A stretch of DNA of 64,000 nt from Clostridium saccharoperbutylacetonicum N1-4(HMT) (GTDB lineage: Bacteria > Bacillota > Clostridia > Clostridiales > Clostridiaceae): positions 2,293,001 through 2,357,000 of the forward strand of contig NC_020291.1 in NCBI RefSeq assembly GCF_000340885.1. Direction: 5' to 3'. Under the pieces are notes generated by a model. That model had not been told where the DNA came from and did no database searches. It saw only the letters and a list, made by a program, of their open reading frames with translations. How positions within the stretch are numbered: the stretch's first letter is position 1; the number at the start of each line of letters is the position of its first letter. Positions 18,871-27,019 of this stretch are shown here, piece by piece. A program made the position numbers and the translations under genes.

Positions 18871-19099
18871 AAAATTTATAGAGGTAAAACTTATTAAGTT
18901 GAATGATTTAAATCAATTACTATGTTCGGTACTAAAAGTTCTATTACTTACTACCGATACGGTGAACAGTATCATAAATAAAATAAAACTTCCAATTATT
19001 CATAGCAAATTATACGAAGTTAGGCAGAAAAAAACTCAAGCCTTGAATTTAAGCTTGAGTTCAAAAGTTATAGAAGTCCGCCTAACTTTGGATAATTAC
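18871..19099. other. Non-coding stretch with nested inverted repeats
   Basis: An outer repeat AAGTTAGGC (19018-19026) pairs with GCCTAACTT (19080-19088). Inside it ACTCAAGC pairs with GCTTGAGT. A separate dyad with GTTCGGTA and TACCGATACGGTGAAC lies at about 18922-18967. A 98-codon open frame crosses the stretch, but it resembles no protein and its content follows the repeats. The region abuts the left end of the IS91-like element. Confidence 0.5.
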
Positions 19100-19283
19100 A
19101 ATAGCACGAAACCGCGGAAATATAAGCAGTTATTATGGGGATTGAATAGTCTCATTCCCTTTAATTTTAAAAACAAATTAAAAATTAAAGTTTAAAAATA
19201 TAGGGGTAAAGATATAAAAACGTATTAAATAGTGCAAAACCGGCATAGTTTCCCCCTCCCCATTACAGGCTATATTACGAATG

Positions 19284-20444
19284 TTATGAAGTTTTGGTGG
19301 TTATAGGAGGAGAGTTACAAAATGTAATAGACCTATTGAGTTTGTTTGAGCCGCAGTGAGTGCATTTTGATAAATCTCTACCTGTAATTTCTTTAATTAG
19401 TTCAAGAATTGGAATTTTATCTCTAAGTAAAATAGGTGTATTAGTAAGTTGTTTACAAATATTCAGTTTTGTAGTTTTATTTCGATTACCTAGCAAGCCG
19501 TAGTGCCTAATTTTCATAAATCCACTTGGAAGTATATGAATAAGAAATCTTCTAATAAATTCATCAGCAGAAATAGTCATTACCTTATACTTATTTTTGT
19601 CTTTGTAATCACGCCATTTAAATGTGGCATTGCCATTGTCAATGCTTAGAATACGGGTGTTTGATATAGCAACTCTATGTGTATATCTACCTAAATATTC
19701 GACGACGCAGGCAGCATTTTTAAAAGGTGGTTTACAGTAAACAATCCATTCTTTAGAATATGTAGCTGAAAGTAATTTTTCGAATTCAATTTCATCTGAA
19801 AGATAATTTTGATTCCCATGAAATTCAAGATTATTTTCATAGTATAATTGCTTAAGATAATACAGAAACTTGCCCCTAAATTTACGAGATAATACTTTAA
19901 CCGGAATAAAAAACTTTTTTCTGCTGCTTATCCATTTGCCGATCGACGATAGTCCGCCGCCAGGTACAATGCAGTGAATATGTGGATGATGCATAAGATT
20001 CTGACCCCAAGTATGTAGAATTGATGTAAAACCAAGTTTTGCACCAAGGTATTTTTTATCAAAGGATAATTCAGATAAAGTTTCAGAAGTAGCCTTAAAT
20101 AAAATGGTATAGAGTTGTCTTTGATTTTGATATACCATAGAATTTAGAGTATCTGGAATAGTGAATACGACATGGAAATAGCCAACGTTAAGTAAATTGG
20201 ATTTTTGATTGTAAATCCAGCGCTCTTTTGCAAGAGCTTGGCATTTGGGGCAGTGCCTGTTACGGCAGGAGTTATAAGAAATCTGAGTATTTCCACAGTT
20301 ATCACAAACATCTACATGACCACCTAAATGCGATGTTCTGCATTTTCGTATTGCAGACATAGCTTTATGTTGAACAAGAGTAAGCTTATGTTTATTCAAA
20401 TAATCTTCACCATATTCTATAAATATATCTTGAACCTCAACCAT
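19284..20444 (-). CDS. IS91-family transposase
   Basis: 386 residues. An N-terminal zinc-binding region (CDNCGNTQ, CRNRHCPKCQ, ~45-70) precedes the HUH-type metal site HHPHIHCIVPGGG (~150-165) and a catalytic-tyrosine region (VVEYLGRYTHRVAIS). IS91 transposases move by rolling-circle replication. A second Cys pair (CTHCGS) lies near the C-terminus. The ATG lies within the end of the upstream recombinase gene, so translation is coupled. No frameshift is seen. Confidence 0.92.
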   Translation of the reverse strand: MVEVQDIFIEYGEDYLNKHKLTLVQHKAMSAIRKCRTSHLGGHVDVCDNCGNTQISYNSCRNRHCPKCQALAKERWIYNQKSNLLNVGYFHVVFTIPDTLNSMVYQNQRQLYTILFKATSETLSELSFDKKYLGAKLGFTSILHTWGQNLMHHPHIHCIVPGGGLSSIGKWISSRKKFFIPVKVLSRKFRGKFLYYLKQLYYENNLEFHGNQNYLSDEIEFEKLLSATYSKEWIVYCKPPFKNAACVVEYLGRYTHRVAISNTRILSIDNGNATFKWRDYKDKNKYKVMTISADEFIRRFLIHILPSGFMKIRHYGLLGNRNKTTKLNICKQLTNTPILLRDKIPILELIKEITGRDLSKCTHCGSNKLNRSITFCNSPPITTKTS

Positions 20445-21300
20445 TAGTTTTCTCCGTTTCTGTCAAGAAATCTAGAGGACTTTGTACATTTAAAGATTGA
20501 ATTTTAAGTAAATGCAAATAAAAACATGTAGAACTGATATCTGAATGCCCAAGTAATTGTTTAATATGAAATATACTTATGCCAGATTCTAGTAGATGTG
20601 TAGCAAAACTATGCCTTAAGCTATGGACGGTAACTTTTTTAGAAATATTAGCTTTTTCTATGTATTTGTGGAATATATTTTGTACAGCCTTAGAAGTAAT
20701 GTGTGTTCCGGTATTTACTCGGCTGTAAAAAAGCCATTCTTTTGGACGATAAGCTTTCCAATAAACTCTTAGAATTTCAAGGTTAGCTTGTGAAAGCAAT
20801 GCATAGCGATCTTTAGAGCCTTTGGCATTGCGGATAAATAACTGCATTTTTTCACTATCAATATCAGTAACTTTTAGAGAAGCAACTTCACTAAGTCTTA
20901 GTCCAGCGCCATATAGAGTCATTAATATACATTTATCTCTAAGATTATCACATGCATCAAAAAGGCTTTGGATTTCACTTTTAGTAAGTATTTCTGGAAA
21001 TTTACGTTGCCTGCGGTGGCGAGGTATTTGTTTGTAATTCAAAGTAGCATTTAAAGTTACACCATATAAGAATCTAAGGCCGCTATTGTATGAATTTACA
21101 CTTCCGGAAGTAAGACCTTTTTCTGTTGAAAGATAGTGCAGGAATTTTCTAATATCTTTTTCGTCAAGTTCAGTAGCGGGTTTGTTAAAGTGGTCTTGAA
21201 AAATTTTAACTTTAGTATAATATTCAGCTTGGGTATGTTTGCTTAGACCTCTAAGTTCCACATCAAATGTCAATTTTTCTAAGACTTGTTCTTTTGTCAT
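20437..21300 (-). CDS. Tyrosine recombinase (XerC/D-like integrase) of the IS91-like element
   Basis: 287 residues. An N-terminal SAM-like core-binding domain (LTFDVELRGLSKHTQAEYY) is followed by a catalytic domain with Arg in GAGLRLSEVASL, HSLRHSFATHLLESG (His-x-x-Arg) and LGHSDISSTCFYLH, where the nucleophilic Tyr aligns. Several IS91-family elements carry such a gene beside the transposase; its role is unclear and may be resolution or target choice. AGGAGATG precedes the start on the minus strand. Confidence 0.92.
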   Translation of the reverse strand: MTKEQVLEKLTFDVELRGLSKHTQAEYYTKVKIFQDHFNKPATELDEKDIRKFLHYLSTEKGLTSGSVNSYNSGLRFLYGVTLNATLNYKQIPRHRRQRKFPEILTKSEIQSLFDACDNLRDKCILMTLYGAGLRLSEVASLKVTDIDSEKMQLFIRNAKGSKDRYALLSQANLEILRVYWKAYRPKEWLFYSRVNTGTHITSKAVQNIFHKYIEKANISKKVTVHSLRHSFATHLLESGISIFHIKQLLGHSDISSTCFYLHLLKIQSLNVQSPLDFLTETEKTNG

Positions 21301-21518
21301 AATTAAAACATCTCCTTTAAATTTAGAATTATCTATATATTAAAGGATTTATAGAAAAAATAAACTGGTATAATTAAAATATGAGTTCTAGATGTAAATG
21401 TATTACATATTACCACCGCGCTAGCGGTTTAGTGCTATTCATACAATGGGTAGTTATATAAACAGAAAACTAATTAAATGATAGATAAAGTTTAGGGCAA
21501 GTATAATAAGTGAATGCG

Positions 21519-21646
21519 AAAGTTATTAAAATTGGAGAATAGTGCAGGGGTTAGTTACGCTTCGCCTCCACCATGAAACCCACGAAAATCTAAAATTTGG
21601 ATTTTCGTGGGTCTTTTATTTTGTAGATTTAAAATTATTAATAGTG
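21519..21646 (+). repeat. Hairpin repeat, copy A
   Basis: A member of a five-copy family (others at 24350, 30281, 33827 and 40116, all in plus orientation). The common core is CTTCGCCTCCACCATGAAAC followed by a long hairpin whose arms are ACCCACGAAAATC and GATTTTCGTGGGT, then T-rich DNA. Copy A shares its 5' flank (GTTATTAAAATTGGAGAATA) and 3' flank with copy E over ~125 bp. It lies between the IS91-like element and the 3' end of a frameshifted TetR gene. Confidence 0.9.
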
Positions 21647-21711
21647 AATCGTGCTGTAAGTAACATAGAATATTTTAATTGATAGAAAGTAGTAAAAAAG
21701 TAACACACTCA

Positions 21712-22382
21712 CTATGAACAAGAGGAGTGTAATAAATTAAAAAAACTATTTTTTTCGCTAAATATATCACATAATAAACTCATGCTAAAGTTTATAAAAT
21801 CATCCTCATTGAGTGAAAAATGATCTGTGAATGTTTTGCCTGATATAGAAAACATATGAAAGAATCCTGTTATTAAAAATTCAGAGAATGAGTTAATTTC
21901 ATTGTGTCAAAATCTGTTCTTATACTTCCGTCTGCCTTTCCTTCATCAATTATCTTTGCAATTTCTTGAGCCAATTGCTCACTAACTTTATTAAACTCAA
22001 TACGTTTAGCAGAATTTTCTGCTGTAGGCTTAATATACCCAATATAGTTCATTAAGTTCAATGTATTAGGAGAGTCCTTATAAAATTGAAAATAAGCATT
22101 TGTTAAGTGTTTAAGCTTTTCAATTCCGTTATTTCCATTTACAACTGCATTCTTAAGCGTACAGAAAAGTCTTTCAAATCCTCTAATTATAACTGAGAAC
22201 AGTAAATCTTCTTTATCAGTAAAATACTGATAAATAGTTTTTCTGGTAAATTGCGATTCCTTAGCTATCGCTTCCATTGAGGCTCCATTATAGCCAATCA
22301 TAGTAAAGACTTTTTCGGCAGCATTTATGATATCTTTTTCTCTTACTAATTTTTCTTTTTCTTTTCTAGAAATTGTACACAT
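21712..22382 (-). pseudogene. TetR-family regulator with a frameshift
   Basis: The frame from 22382 gives a TetR helix-turn-helix (NGASMEAIAKESQFTRKTIY) and ligand domain up to residue ~165 (DFDTMKLTHS), then stops at 21873. A neighbouring frame continues the family's C-terminus at once: NSFSEFLITGFFHMFSISGK, then DDFINFSMSLL, ending at 21712. A single-base loss near 21895 explains both. The original protein was ~220 residues. It is divergent from ctfA and would have controlled that operon. It could be a true mutation or a sequencing error. Confidence 0.8.
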
Positions 22383-22463
22383 AAAATATTTGCAGGTATT
22401 TTATATGAGACTTCTTAGGTAGTACACCTCTAAGTTTTGGATAAAATTGGAATATAGATTACT

Positions 22464-22483
22464 TAATAATAATATTATTATTA
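22464..22483. promoter_or_regulatory. 20-bp palindrome between tetR' and ctfA
   Basis: TAATAATAATATTATTATTA is perfectly symmetric and lies in the divergent intergenic region. It is a possible operator of the TetR protein, though low-complexity AT sequence can be symmetric by chance. Confidence 0.4.
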
Positions 22484-22582
22484 TAAGAATTAAATTTCTA
22501 AGAGGGGAAGATTGATATCAAGGCATAAATTTTCTTTAATAATCCATAGTATATTATAAAAATTTTGGGGGTGTACAGAAAA

Positions 22583-23299
22583 ATGGCAAAGATTAACACA
22601 GTACAAGAAGCGGTAGAAAATATTAAAGATGGTATGAAAATTATGACAGCTGGTTTTTTAGGAGTAGGTGCTCCATTAAAGATGATAGATGCATTAGCAG
22701 AGACAGATGTTAAGGACCTTACACTTATTCAAGCTGTATCAGCTCACCCAGGAGAAACTCACGATGTTGGTAAGCTTGTAGCAAATAAACAAATAAAAAA
22801 ATTTATAGGTGCACATATTGGAACTTGTCCTGAAATACAAGAACAATATAATGCAGGTACATTAGAAGTGGAATTTATACCTATGGGAACTATAGTAGAA
22901 TGTATAAGAGCTGGAGGAGCCGGGCTTGGTGCAGTTATAACTCCAACTGGTCTTGGAACTGAAATTGAAAAGGGAAGAGATAAACTTATTGTAGATGGAA
23001 AGGAATATTTAGTATTTCCATCAATAAAGGCAGATATTGCACTAATTAAGGGTTATAAAGCTGATAAACTTGGGAATATCGTATATAGAGGGACAACCAA
23101 AGGAACAAATACAAGTATGGCACTTGCTGCTGATTTAGTTATAGCTGAAGTAGATGAAATTGTAGAAGTGGGTGAAATTCCCCCTGATAGTGTTGGAACA
23201 CCAGGCATATTAGTAGATATAATAGTTCAAGGTGATTCTCTTGAAGATAGAACAAAATATTTTGAAGATTTATGGACACGAACTAAAAAAATGAAATAG
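22583..23299 (+). CDS. ctfA: Acetate/acetoacetate-type CoA-transferase, subunit A
   Basis: 238 residues of the family I CoA-transferase alpha subunit (AtoD/CtfA/ScoA type), with GFLGVGAPLKMIDAL near the N-terminus, PTGLGTEIEKG in the middle, and VDGKEYLVFPSIKADIALIKG. The alpha subunit supplies most of the CoA-binding surface. A GGGGGTG site at 22567-22573 supports the ATG at 22583. The stop is 12 bp before the beta subunit. In solventogenic clostridia the pair moves CoA from acetoacetyl-CoA to acetate or butyrate; acceptor specificity cannot be read here. Confidence 0.88.
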   Translation: MAKINTVQEAVENIKDGMKIMTAGFLGVGAPLKMIDALAETDVKDLTLIQAVSAHPGETHDVGKLVANKQIKKFIGAHIGTCPEIQEQYNAGTLEVEFIPMGTIVECIRAGGAGLGAVITPTGLGTEIEKGRDKLIVDGKEYLVFPSIKADIALIKGYKADKLGNIVYRGTTKGTNTSMALAADLVIAEVDEIVEVGEIPPDSVGTPGILVDIIVQGDSLEDRTKYFEDLWTRTKKMK

Positions 23300-23311
23300 G
23301 GGGTTAAAAAG

Positions 23312-23965
23312 ATGAATGGTAAAGAGATAATTGCAAGGAGAATAGCGAAAGAGTTTAAAGAGGGAATGGTTGCTAATTTAGGATTCGGTATACCTAATAT
23401 GGCTGCAAACTATTTACCAGAAGGGATGGAAATAATACTACAATGTGAAAATGGTGCATTGAGGTTTGGAGCAACTCCTAGCATAGGGGAATCTGATCCA
23501 GACTTAGCAAATTCCGGTGGAGCTCCAATTACTTTATTACCAGGAGCATCAACATTTGAAATGGATCTATCCTTTGCAATAATAAGAGGAGGACATGTTG
23601 ATATAACTGCATTAGGTGCTTTAGAGGTTGACCAAGAAGGAAATATTGCTAACTGGAAGATACCGGGAGTTTTTGCACCAGGTATGGGAGGTGCAATGGA
23701 CCTTTTGGTAGGAGCAAAATATGTAATAGCTGCCTTAAGTCATAATGATAAAAAAGGTAATTCAAAGGTGCTAAAAAAATGTACATTACCTTTATCAGCT
23801 GCAAAGTGCGTTGATCTTATAATTACAGATAAAGCAGTTATGAAGGTTACAGATAAAGGATTAGTATTAATGGAAGTGGCACCAGGTTTAACTGTTGAGG
23901 AAGTAGTAAAGATAACTGAGGCTGATTTACTAATAGCTGATGATGTCAAGGAAATGGAAATATAA
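23312..23965 (+). CDS. ctfB: Acetate/acetoacetate-type CoA-transferase, subunit B
   Basis: 217 residues of the beta subunit. The catalytic Glu is in QCENGALRFG, and SGGAPITLLPGASTFE and GGHVDITALGALEVD are typical of the family. It pairs with subunit A, 12 bp upstream, to form the heteromeric enzyme. A GGGGG ribosome site lies before the ATG. No adc or ald gene follows in an operon, so this is not the standard sol operon. Confidence 0.9.
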   Translation: MNGKEIIARRIAKEFKEGMVANLGFGIPNMAANYLPEGMEIILQCENGALRFGATPSIGESDPDLANSGGAPITLLPGASTFEMDLSFAIIRGGHVDITALGALEVDQEGNIANWKIPGVFAPGMGGAMDLLVGAKYVIAALSHNDKKGNSKVLKKCTLPLSAAKCVDLIITDKAVMKVTDKGLVLMEVAPGLTVEEVVKITEADLLIADDVKEMEI

Positions 23966-24226
23966 TAGGACAATTGCTAATGCTGTAAATAGAGCTAGAA
24001 TATCTTTGGAGGTAAGCTTACAAGATTATAAAATTATGCATTATGAAAATTATTAAAATGCTTATAATAATTAATTGTATAACATAGTATATAAATTTAT
24101 TTAATAAATAGTATAAATAGGCTAAGCATGATTTACAAATTTAAAATAATTCTTGCTTAGTCTATAATTATATGAAATAGTTCAGTATATTAAAAAATTA
24201 TTTATTTATGCTGGGGGAAGTTACAG

Positions 24227-24322
24227 ATGATAAATATTTTAATTGTAGAAGACGATTTACCTATATCAAATTTAATAAAACATAATTTAAATATTATAAA
24301 TTATGGAATGGCTGAATACTAA
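24227..24322 (+). pseudogene. Response regulator, N-terminal remnant
   Basis: Thirty-one codons beginning MINILIVEDDLPISNLIKHN, the first beta strand and acidic pocket of OmpR-type response regulators, then an early stop. A GGGGGAAG ribosome site precedes the ATG, so the 5' end is original. The receiver and DNA-binding domains are gone. Hairpin repeat copy B starts 28 bp after the stop, marking the break. Confidence 0.75.
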
Positions 24323-24349
24323 CTTATATATTAAAGAAGGATAGAGTAA

Positions 24350-24425
24350 GTGGTGGATTTTAAAGGTCGTGCATCGCCTCCACCATGAAACCCACGAAAA
24401 TCTAAAATTTGAATTTTCGTGGGTT
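24350..24425 (+). repeat. Hairpin repeat, copy B
   Basis: Core plus the second type of 5' flank, TGGTGGATTTTAAAGGTCGT, shared with copies C and D. The TGGTGGA of this flank can pair with the TCCACCA of the core, giving two adjacent hairpins. It lies between the truncated response regulator and an RNA-methyltransferase tail. Confidence 0.88.
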
Positions 24426-24556
24426 ATTTCAGTTCTTGGAGATTTAGAGAAAGGTTTTGTATCTATAATCCTATAAGAGAATATCATATTATAAGCAAAA
24501 ATTTTAAGAAATTTAGCATATGCAAAGGTGAACCATATACGTGGATAACCCAAAAA

Positions 24557-24634
24557 ATGAGAAAAGAATTTATAGTAAATATGTTTCCACATACAAAGCA
24601 TGTAGAGTGTGTTGTGAAGATAGAGAAGAAATAG
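24557..24634 (+). pseudogene. TrmA/RlmD-family RNA methyltransferase C-terminal tail
   Basis: The frame reads NMFPHTKHVECVVKIEKK and then stops. MFPHTxHVExVV is the characteristic C-terminal motif of the RlmD/RumA uracil methyltransferase family. A second, shorter tail (HVECVVKTEKK) lies at 29778-29819, on the other side of the resistance island. Confidence 0.6.
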
Positions 24635-24655
24635 ATTTTCTTGATTCACTCTTTA

Positions 24656-24684
24656 TTGACTTTTTAAACGTATAATAGTATAAT
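24656..24684 (+). promoter_or_regulatory. Promoter upstream of the resistance island
   Basis: TTGACT (24656-24661), a 17-bp spacer and TATAAT (24679-24684). It directs transcription through the tiny MINFSC reading frame towards the intron and the ABC-F gene. Confidence 0.75.
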
Positions 24685-24714
24685 AATAAAAAAATTGAAA
24701 TTTGAGGTGAAAAA

Positions 24715-24735
24715 ATGATTAATTTTTCTTGCTAA
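24715..24735 (+). CDS. Possible six-codon leader peptide (MINFSC)
   Basis: A TGAGGTG ribosome site and ATG open a six-codon frame that ends in TAA. Downstream, AAGTACA and TGTACTT arms enclose a smaller GG...CC dyad (about 24740-24795), as in translation-attenuated resistance leaders. It is not counted as a protein gene otherwise; its role is inference from position. Confidence 0.4.
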   Translation: MINFSC

Positions 24736-24842
24736 TTTTTAAAGTACATTTAATACAAAGATAAACAGGTGCGTTCCGTTTGTTTTGTTGTACTTATGCA
24801 AGAAAGTTATTCTTTTTTCTCGTAATATATGCACTTGTGTTA

Positions 24843-24851
24843 TGCTATAAT
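24843..24851 (+). promoter_or_regulatory. Extended -10 promoter (TGCTATAAT)
   Basis: A TGnTATAAT motif without a clear -35 box lies ~30 bp before the terminator hairpin into whose tail the intron is inserted. It may produce a short attenuated transcript. Confidence 0.5.
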
Positions 24852-24876
24852 GATTAGCTTAACTACGTATGTCTAT

Positions 24877-24915
24877 GAGCTGCAAGAATAATTAATTCTT
24901 GCGGCTCTTACTTTT
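24877..24915 (+). terminator. Terminator hairpin at the intron insertion site
   Basis: GAGCTGCAAGAAT and ATTCTTGCGGCTC form a 13-bp stem (one G-U pair) with an AATTA-type loop, followed by TTACTTTT. The group II intron begins at the next base. Confidence 0.85.
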
Positions 24916-26837
24916 GTGTGCCCAGCATGGGTACGTACTAATCGGTGAAAGTCCGTAATGGGGGCTGATAGTGCCAACCATTAGCCTAAGACAAGGGTGT
25001 CCATCGTGAGATGGAATCTGAAGGAAGTCGGCGGCAAAGCCTTGGTCTGAGGTACACGAATTACATTTGAGGCTCAAAGCTACGGGTAAACTTGCAAAAC
25101 AAAGTAAAGCCCTATAACTATCCGAAGTAGCTTGAGTAAATGTAGCAGATGGATGAGGTGAAAGTGCGTGTTCTTACCTGGGGAGATCTGATAGATACGT
25201 ACCATAAGAATTAAATTTCTAGGTCACAACCTATATAGTGATATATAGCTGAACTATCAGAAGTCAGCAGAAGTCATAGTAACTCCGCTAATCGCGATAG
25301 CGGATGAAGGACTGAACGTTAGGAGGTTTACAACTTTGGATAAATCAAAGAAATTGCAAAGAAAGCAGAAAACTCAATATAGAGACCAATTGATGGAAGT
25401 AGAAGTGGAACTTCAAGGTAAATCAAAGGTGCCGAGTAATTCTAGGGTTTTACCAAATAGAGAAAGCGTAAACGATGGAGCATTTGATACTAGTAGATTA
25501 CTTGAAGAAGTTCTAGAAAGAAATAATATGCTTTTAGCACTTAAAAGAGTAATTAGCAATAAAGGTAGTCATGGTGTTGATGGAATGAAGACCGATGAAC
25601 TTCGTGAGCATATCAAGAAACACTGGGAAACAATTAAAGTTAAACTACTAGAAAGTAAATATAATCCGTCACCTGTAAGGAGAAAAGAAATATCTAAACC
25701 AGATGGTGGAGTTAGACTTTTGGGAATACCAACTGTACAAGATAGATTAATTCAACAAGCAATTGCTCAAGTATTATCTAAAATATATGAACCTCTATTC
25801 TCCGAAAATAGTTTCGGTTTCCGACCTCATAGAGGAGCAAAGGACGCTATAACGAAATCAAAACAGTATATAACTCAAGGAAATAGATGGGTTATAGATA
25901 TGGATTTAGAGAAATTCTTTGATAAAGTTAATCATGATATTCTCATGAACAAACTTGAAAAGAAGATACAAGACAAAAGGTTATTATCTCTAATAAGAAA
26001 ATATCTTAAAAGCGGAATTCTCATAAATGGGGTCTCGGTAGCAAGTGAAGAAGGGACACCACAAGGTGGTCCGTTAAGTCCGCTATTAGCTAATATAATG
26101 TTAGATGAATTGGATAAAGAACTTGAAAGACGAGGTCACAAATTTTGTAGATATGCAGATGATAATAACATATATGTTAAAAGCAAAAGAGCAGGGTTTA
26201 GAGTAATGAAATCTATAACCAATATAATTGAAAATAATTTGAAACTTAAAGTAAACAAGGATAAAAGTGCAGTAGACTTTGTATCAAAACGAAAGTTTTT
26301 AGGATTTTCGTTTTACTTCTCGAAAAGCGGAGCAGAAATAAGAATCCATGAGAAATCTATAAAGAAATTCAAGGAAAAGGTCAAATTCTATACTAACAGA
26401 AATAAAGGAATTAGTATGGAATACAGGCTACACAAATTAAATCAAATCACAAAAGGATGGATTAATTACTATGGAATTGCTAACGCACGCGGAAAGCTAA
26501 TTGAACTAGATAAATGGATTAGAAGAAGACTAAGAGCTTGCATATGGAAACAATGGAAGAAGATCAGCACTAAACAAAGAAATCTGGCTAAATTAGGAAT
26601 CGATAAATACAAAGCATGGGAATATGCAAATACAAGAAAAGGCTATTGGAGAATATCCAAAAGCCCAATTTTGAGCAAGTCTTTAAACAATAAATACCTA
26701 GAATCTCTAGGATTTATTAGTCTAACACAAACATATCAAATGAGACATTAAATTCTGATGAACCGCCGTATACCGAACGGTACGTACGGTGGTGTGAGAG
26801 GTCGGAAAACAAAATAATTGTTTTCCTCCTACTCGAT
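24916..26837 (+). mobile_element. Group II intron with reverse transcriptase
   Basis: The 5' end GTGTGCCCAGCATGGG is the conserved group II intron start. Structured non-coding RNA (domains I-III) fills ~420 bp before the maturase gene. Domain V lies at about 26760-26800 (GAACCGCCGTATAC, loop, GTACGTACGGTGGT). Domain VI ends in CTACTCGAT at ~26837. The intron sits immediately after a terminator stem and its T tract. All parts needed for splicing and retrohoming appear intact. The 3' boundary is uncertain by 1-2 bases, and I do not assign a structural class. Confidence 0.9.
25336..26751 (+). CDS. ltrA: Group II intron reverse transcriptase/maturase
   Basis: 471 residues. The reverse transcriptase domain has blocks VRLLGIPTVQDRLIQQA, FGFRPHRGAKDAI and the catalytic CRYADD (YADD ~272-275). 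The maturase domain X (KGWINYYGIANARGKLIELD) follows. No HNH endonuclease domain is present, so target cleavage would rely on reverse splicing and a nicked or replicating strand. The start is TTG, chosen because AGGAGGT lies 8 nt before it and no ATG fits. It lies in domain IV of the intron, the usual place. Confidence 0.95.
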   Translation: MDKSKKLQRKQKTQYRDQLMEVEVELQGKSKVPSNSRVLPNRESVNDGAFDTSRLLEEVLERNNMLLALKRVISNKGSHGVDGMKTDELREHIKKHWETIKVKLLESKYNPSPVRRKEISKPDGGVRLLGIPTVQDRLIQQAIAQVLSKIYEPLFSENSFGFRPHRGAKDAITKSKQYITQGNRWVIDMDLEKFFDKVNHDILMNKLEKKIQDKRLLSLIRKYLKSGILINGVSVASEEGTPQGGPLSPLLANIMLDELDKELERRGHKFCRYADDNNIYVKSKRAGFRVMKSITNIIENNLKLKVNKDKSAVDFVSKRKFLGFSFYFSKSGAEIRIHEKSIKKFKEKVKFYTNRNKGISMEYRLHKLNQITKGWINYYGIANARGKLIELDKWIRRRLRACIWKQWKKISTKQRNLAKLGIDKYKAWEYANTRKGYWRISKSPILSKSLNNKYLESLGFISLTQTYQMRH

Positions 26838-26873
26838 TTATAAATAATTCGAATAAGGAGGATAAATAAGATT

Positions 26874-26954
26874 ATGATAAATAAAGACACTTTGCTAACA
26901 CATGATAATCTCCATATAGAGTCGGATATTGAAGGCGATATTTATATGGAGTAA
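26874..26954 (+). CDS. Leader peptide of the ABC-F gene
   Basis: A 26-codon frame with a strong AAGGAGG site 14 bp upstream. It contains THDNLH, then DIEGDIYME just before the stop. The frame of the second leader at 28519 is also 26 codons, and 11 positions are identical, giving THxxLHxxxDxxGDxxME. The 3' half of the frame lies inside a stem-loop (26910-26951) that competes with downstream pairings, so ribosome stalling here should alter access to the ABC-F start. No independent function is expected. Confidence 0.75.
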   Translation: MINKDTLLTHDNLHIESDIEGDIYME

Positions 26955-26987
26955 TAACAAAGTCGCCTATTGTTCCGACTTTGTTAT
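26910..26987 (+). promoter_or_regulatory. Attenuator structure before the ABC-F gene
   Basis: CTCCATATA (26910-26918) pairs with TATATGGAG (26943-26951). AGTCGGA (26920-26926) can instead pair with TCCGACT near 26974-26980. ATAACAAAGTCG (26954-26965) pairs perfectly with CGACTTTGTTAT (26976-26987). These options are mutually exclusive. The last hairpin may act as terminator or hide downstream sequence. Confidence 0.75.
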
Positions 26988-27019
26988 TTATACTATTAAT
27001 TACAGAGGAGGACAAAAAT

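Larger units (their letters stand above)
19100..21439 (-). mobile_element. IS91-like insertion element with a tyrosine recombinase
   Basis: The two ends carry a near-perfect 16-bp inverted repeat: AATAGCACGAAACCGC at 19100-19115, and its complement from GCGGTTTAGTGCTATT at 21424-21439, with 15 of 16 bases matching. Between them lie a recombinase and an IS91-type transposase, both on the minus strand and overlapping by 8 bp. A GC-rich block at about 19230-19265 (GGGGAGGGGGAAACTATGCC on the minus strand) downstream of the transposase could be the replication-origin end. No target duplication is evident, as expected for IS91 elements. The element is ~2.34 kb and appears intact. Confidence 0.75.

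Noticed and set aside
18899..19195. 98-codon open frame right of the TrmB-like gene
   Set aside because: It crosses nested inverted repeats and the end of the IS91-like element, has no ribosome site and matches no protein family.
24287..24649. Minus-strand open frame opposite the response-regulator and methyltransferase remnants
   Set aside because: It runs through hairpin repeat copy B and has no ribosome site; the plus strand explains the region better.
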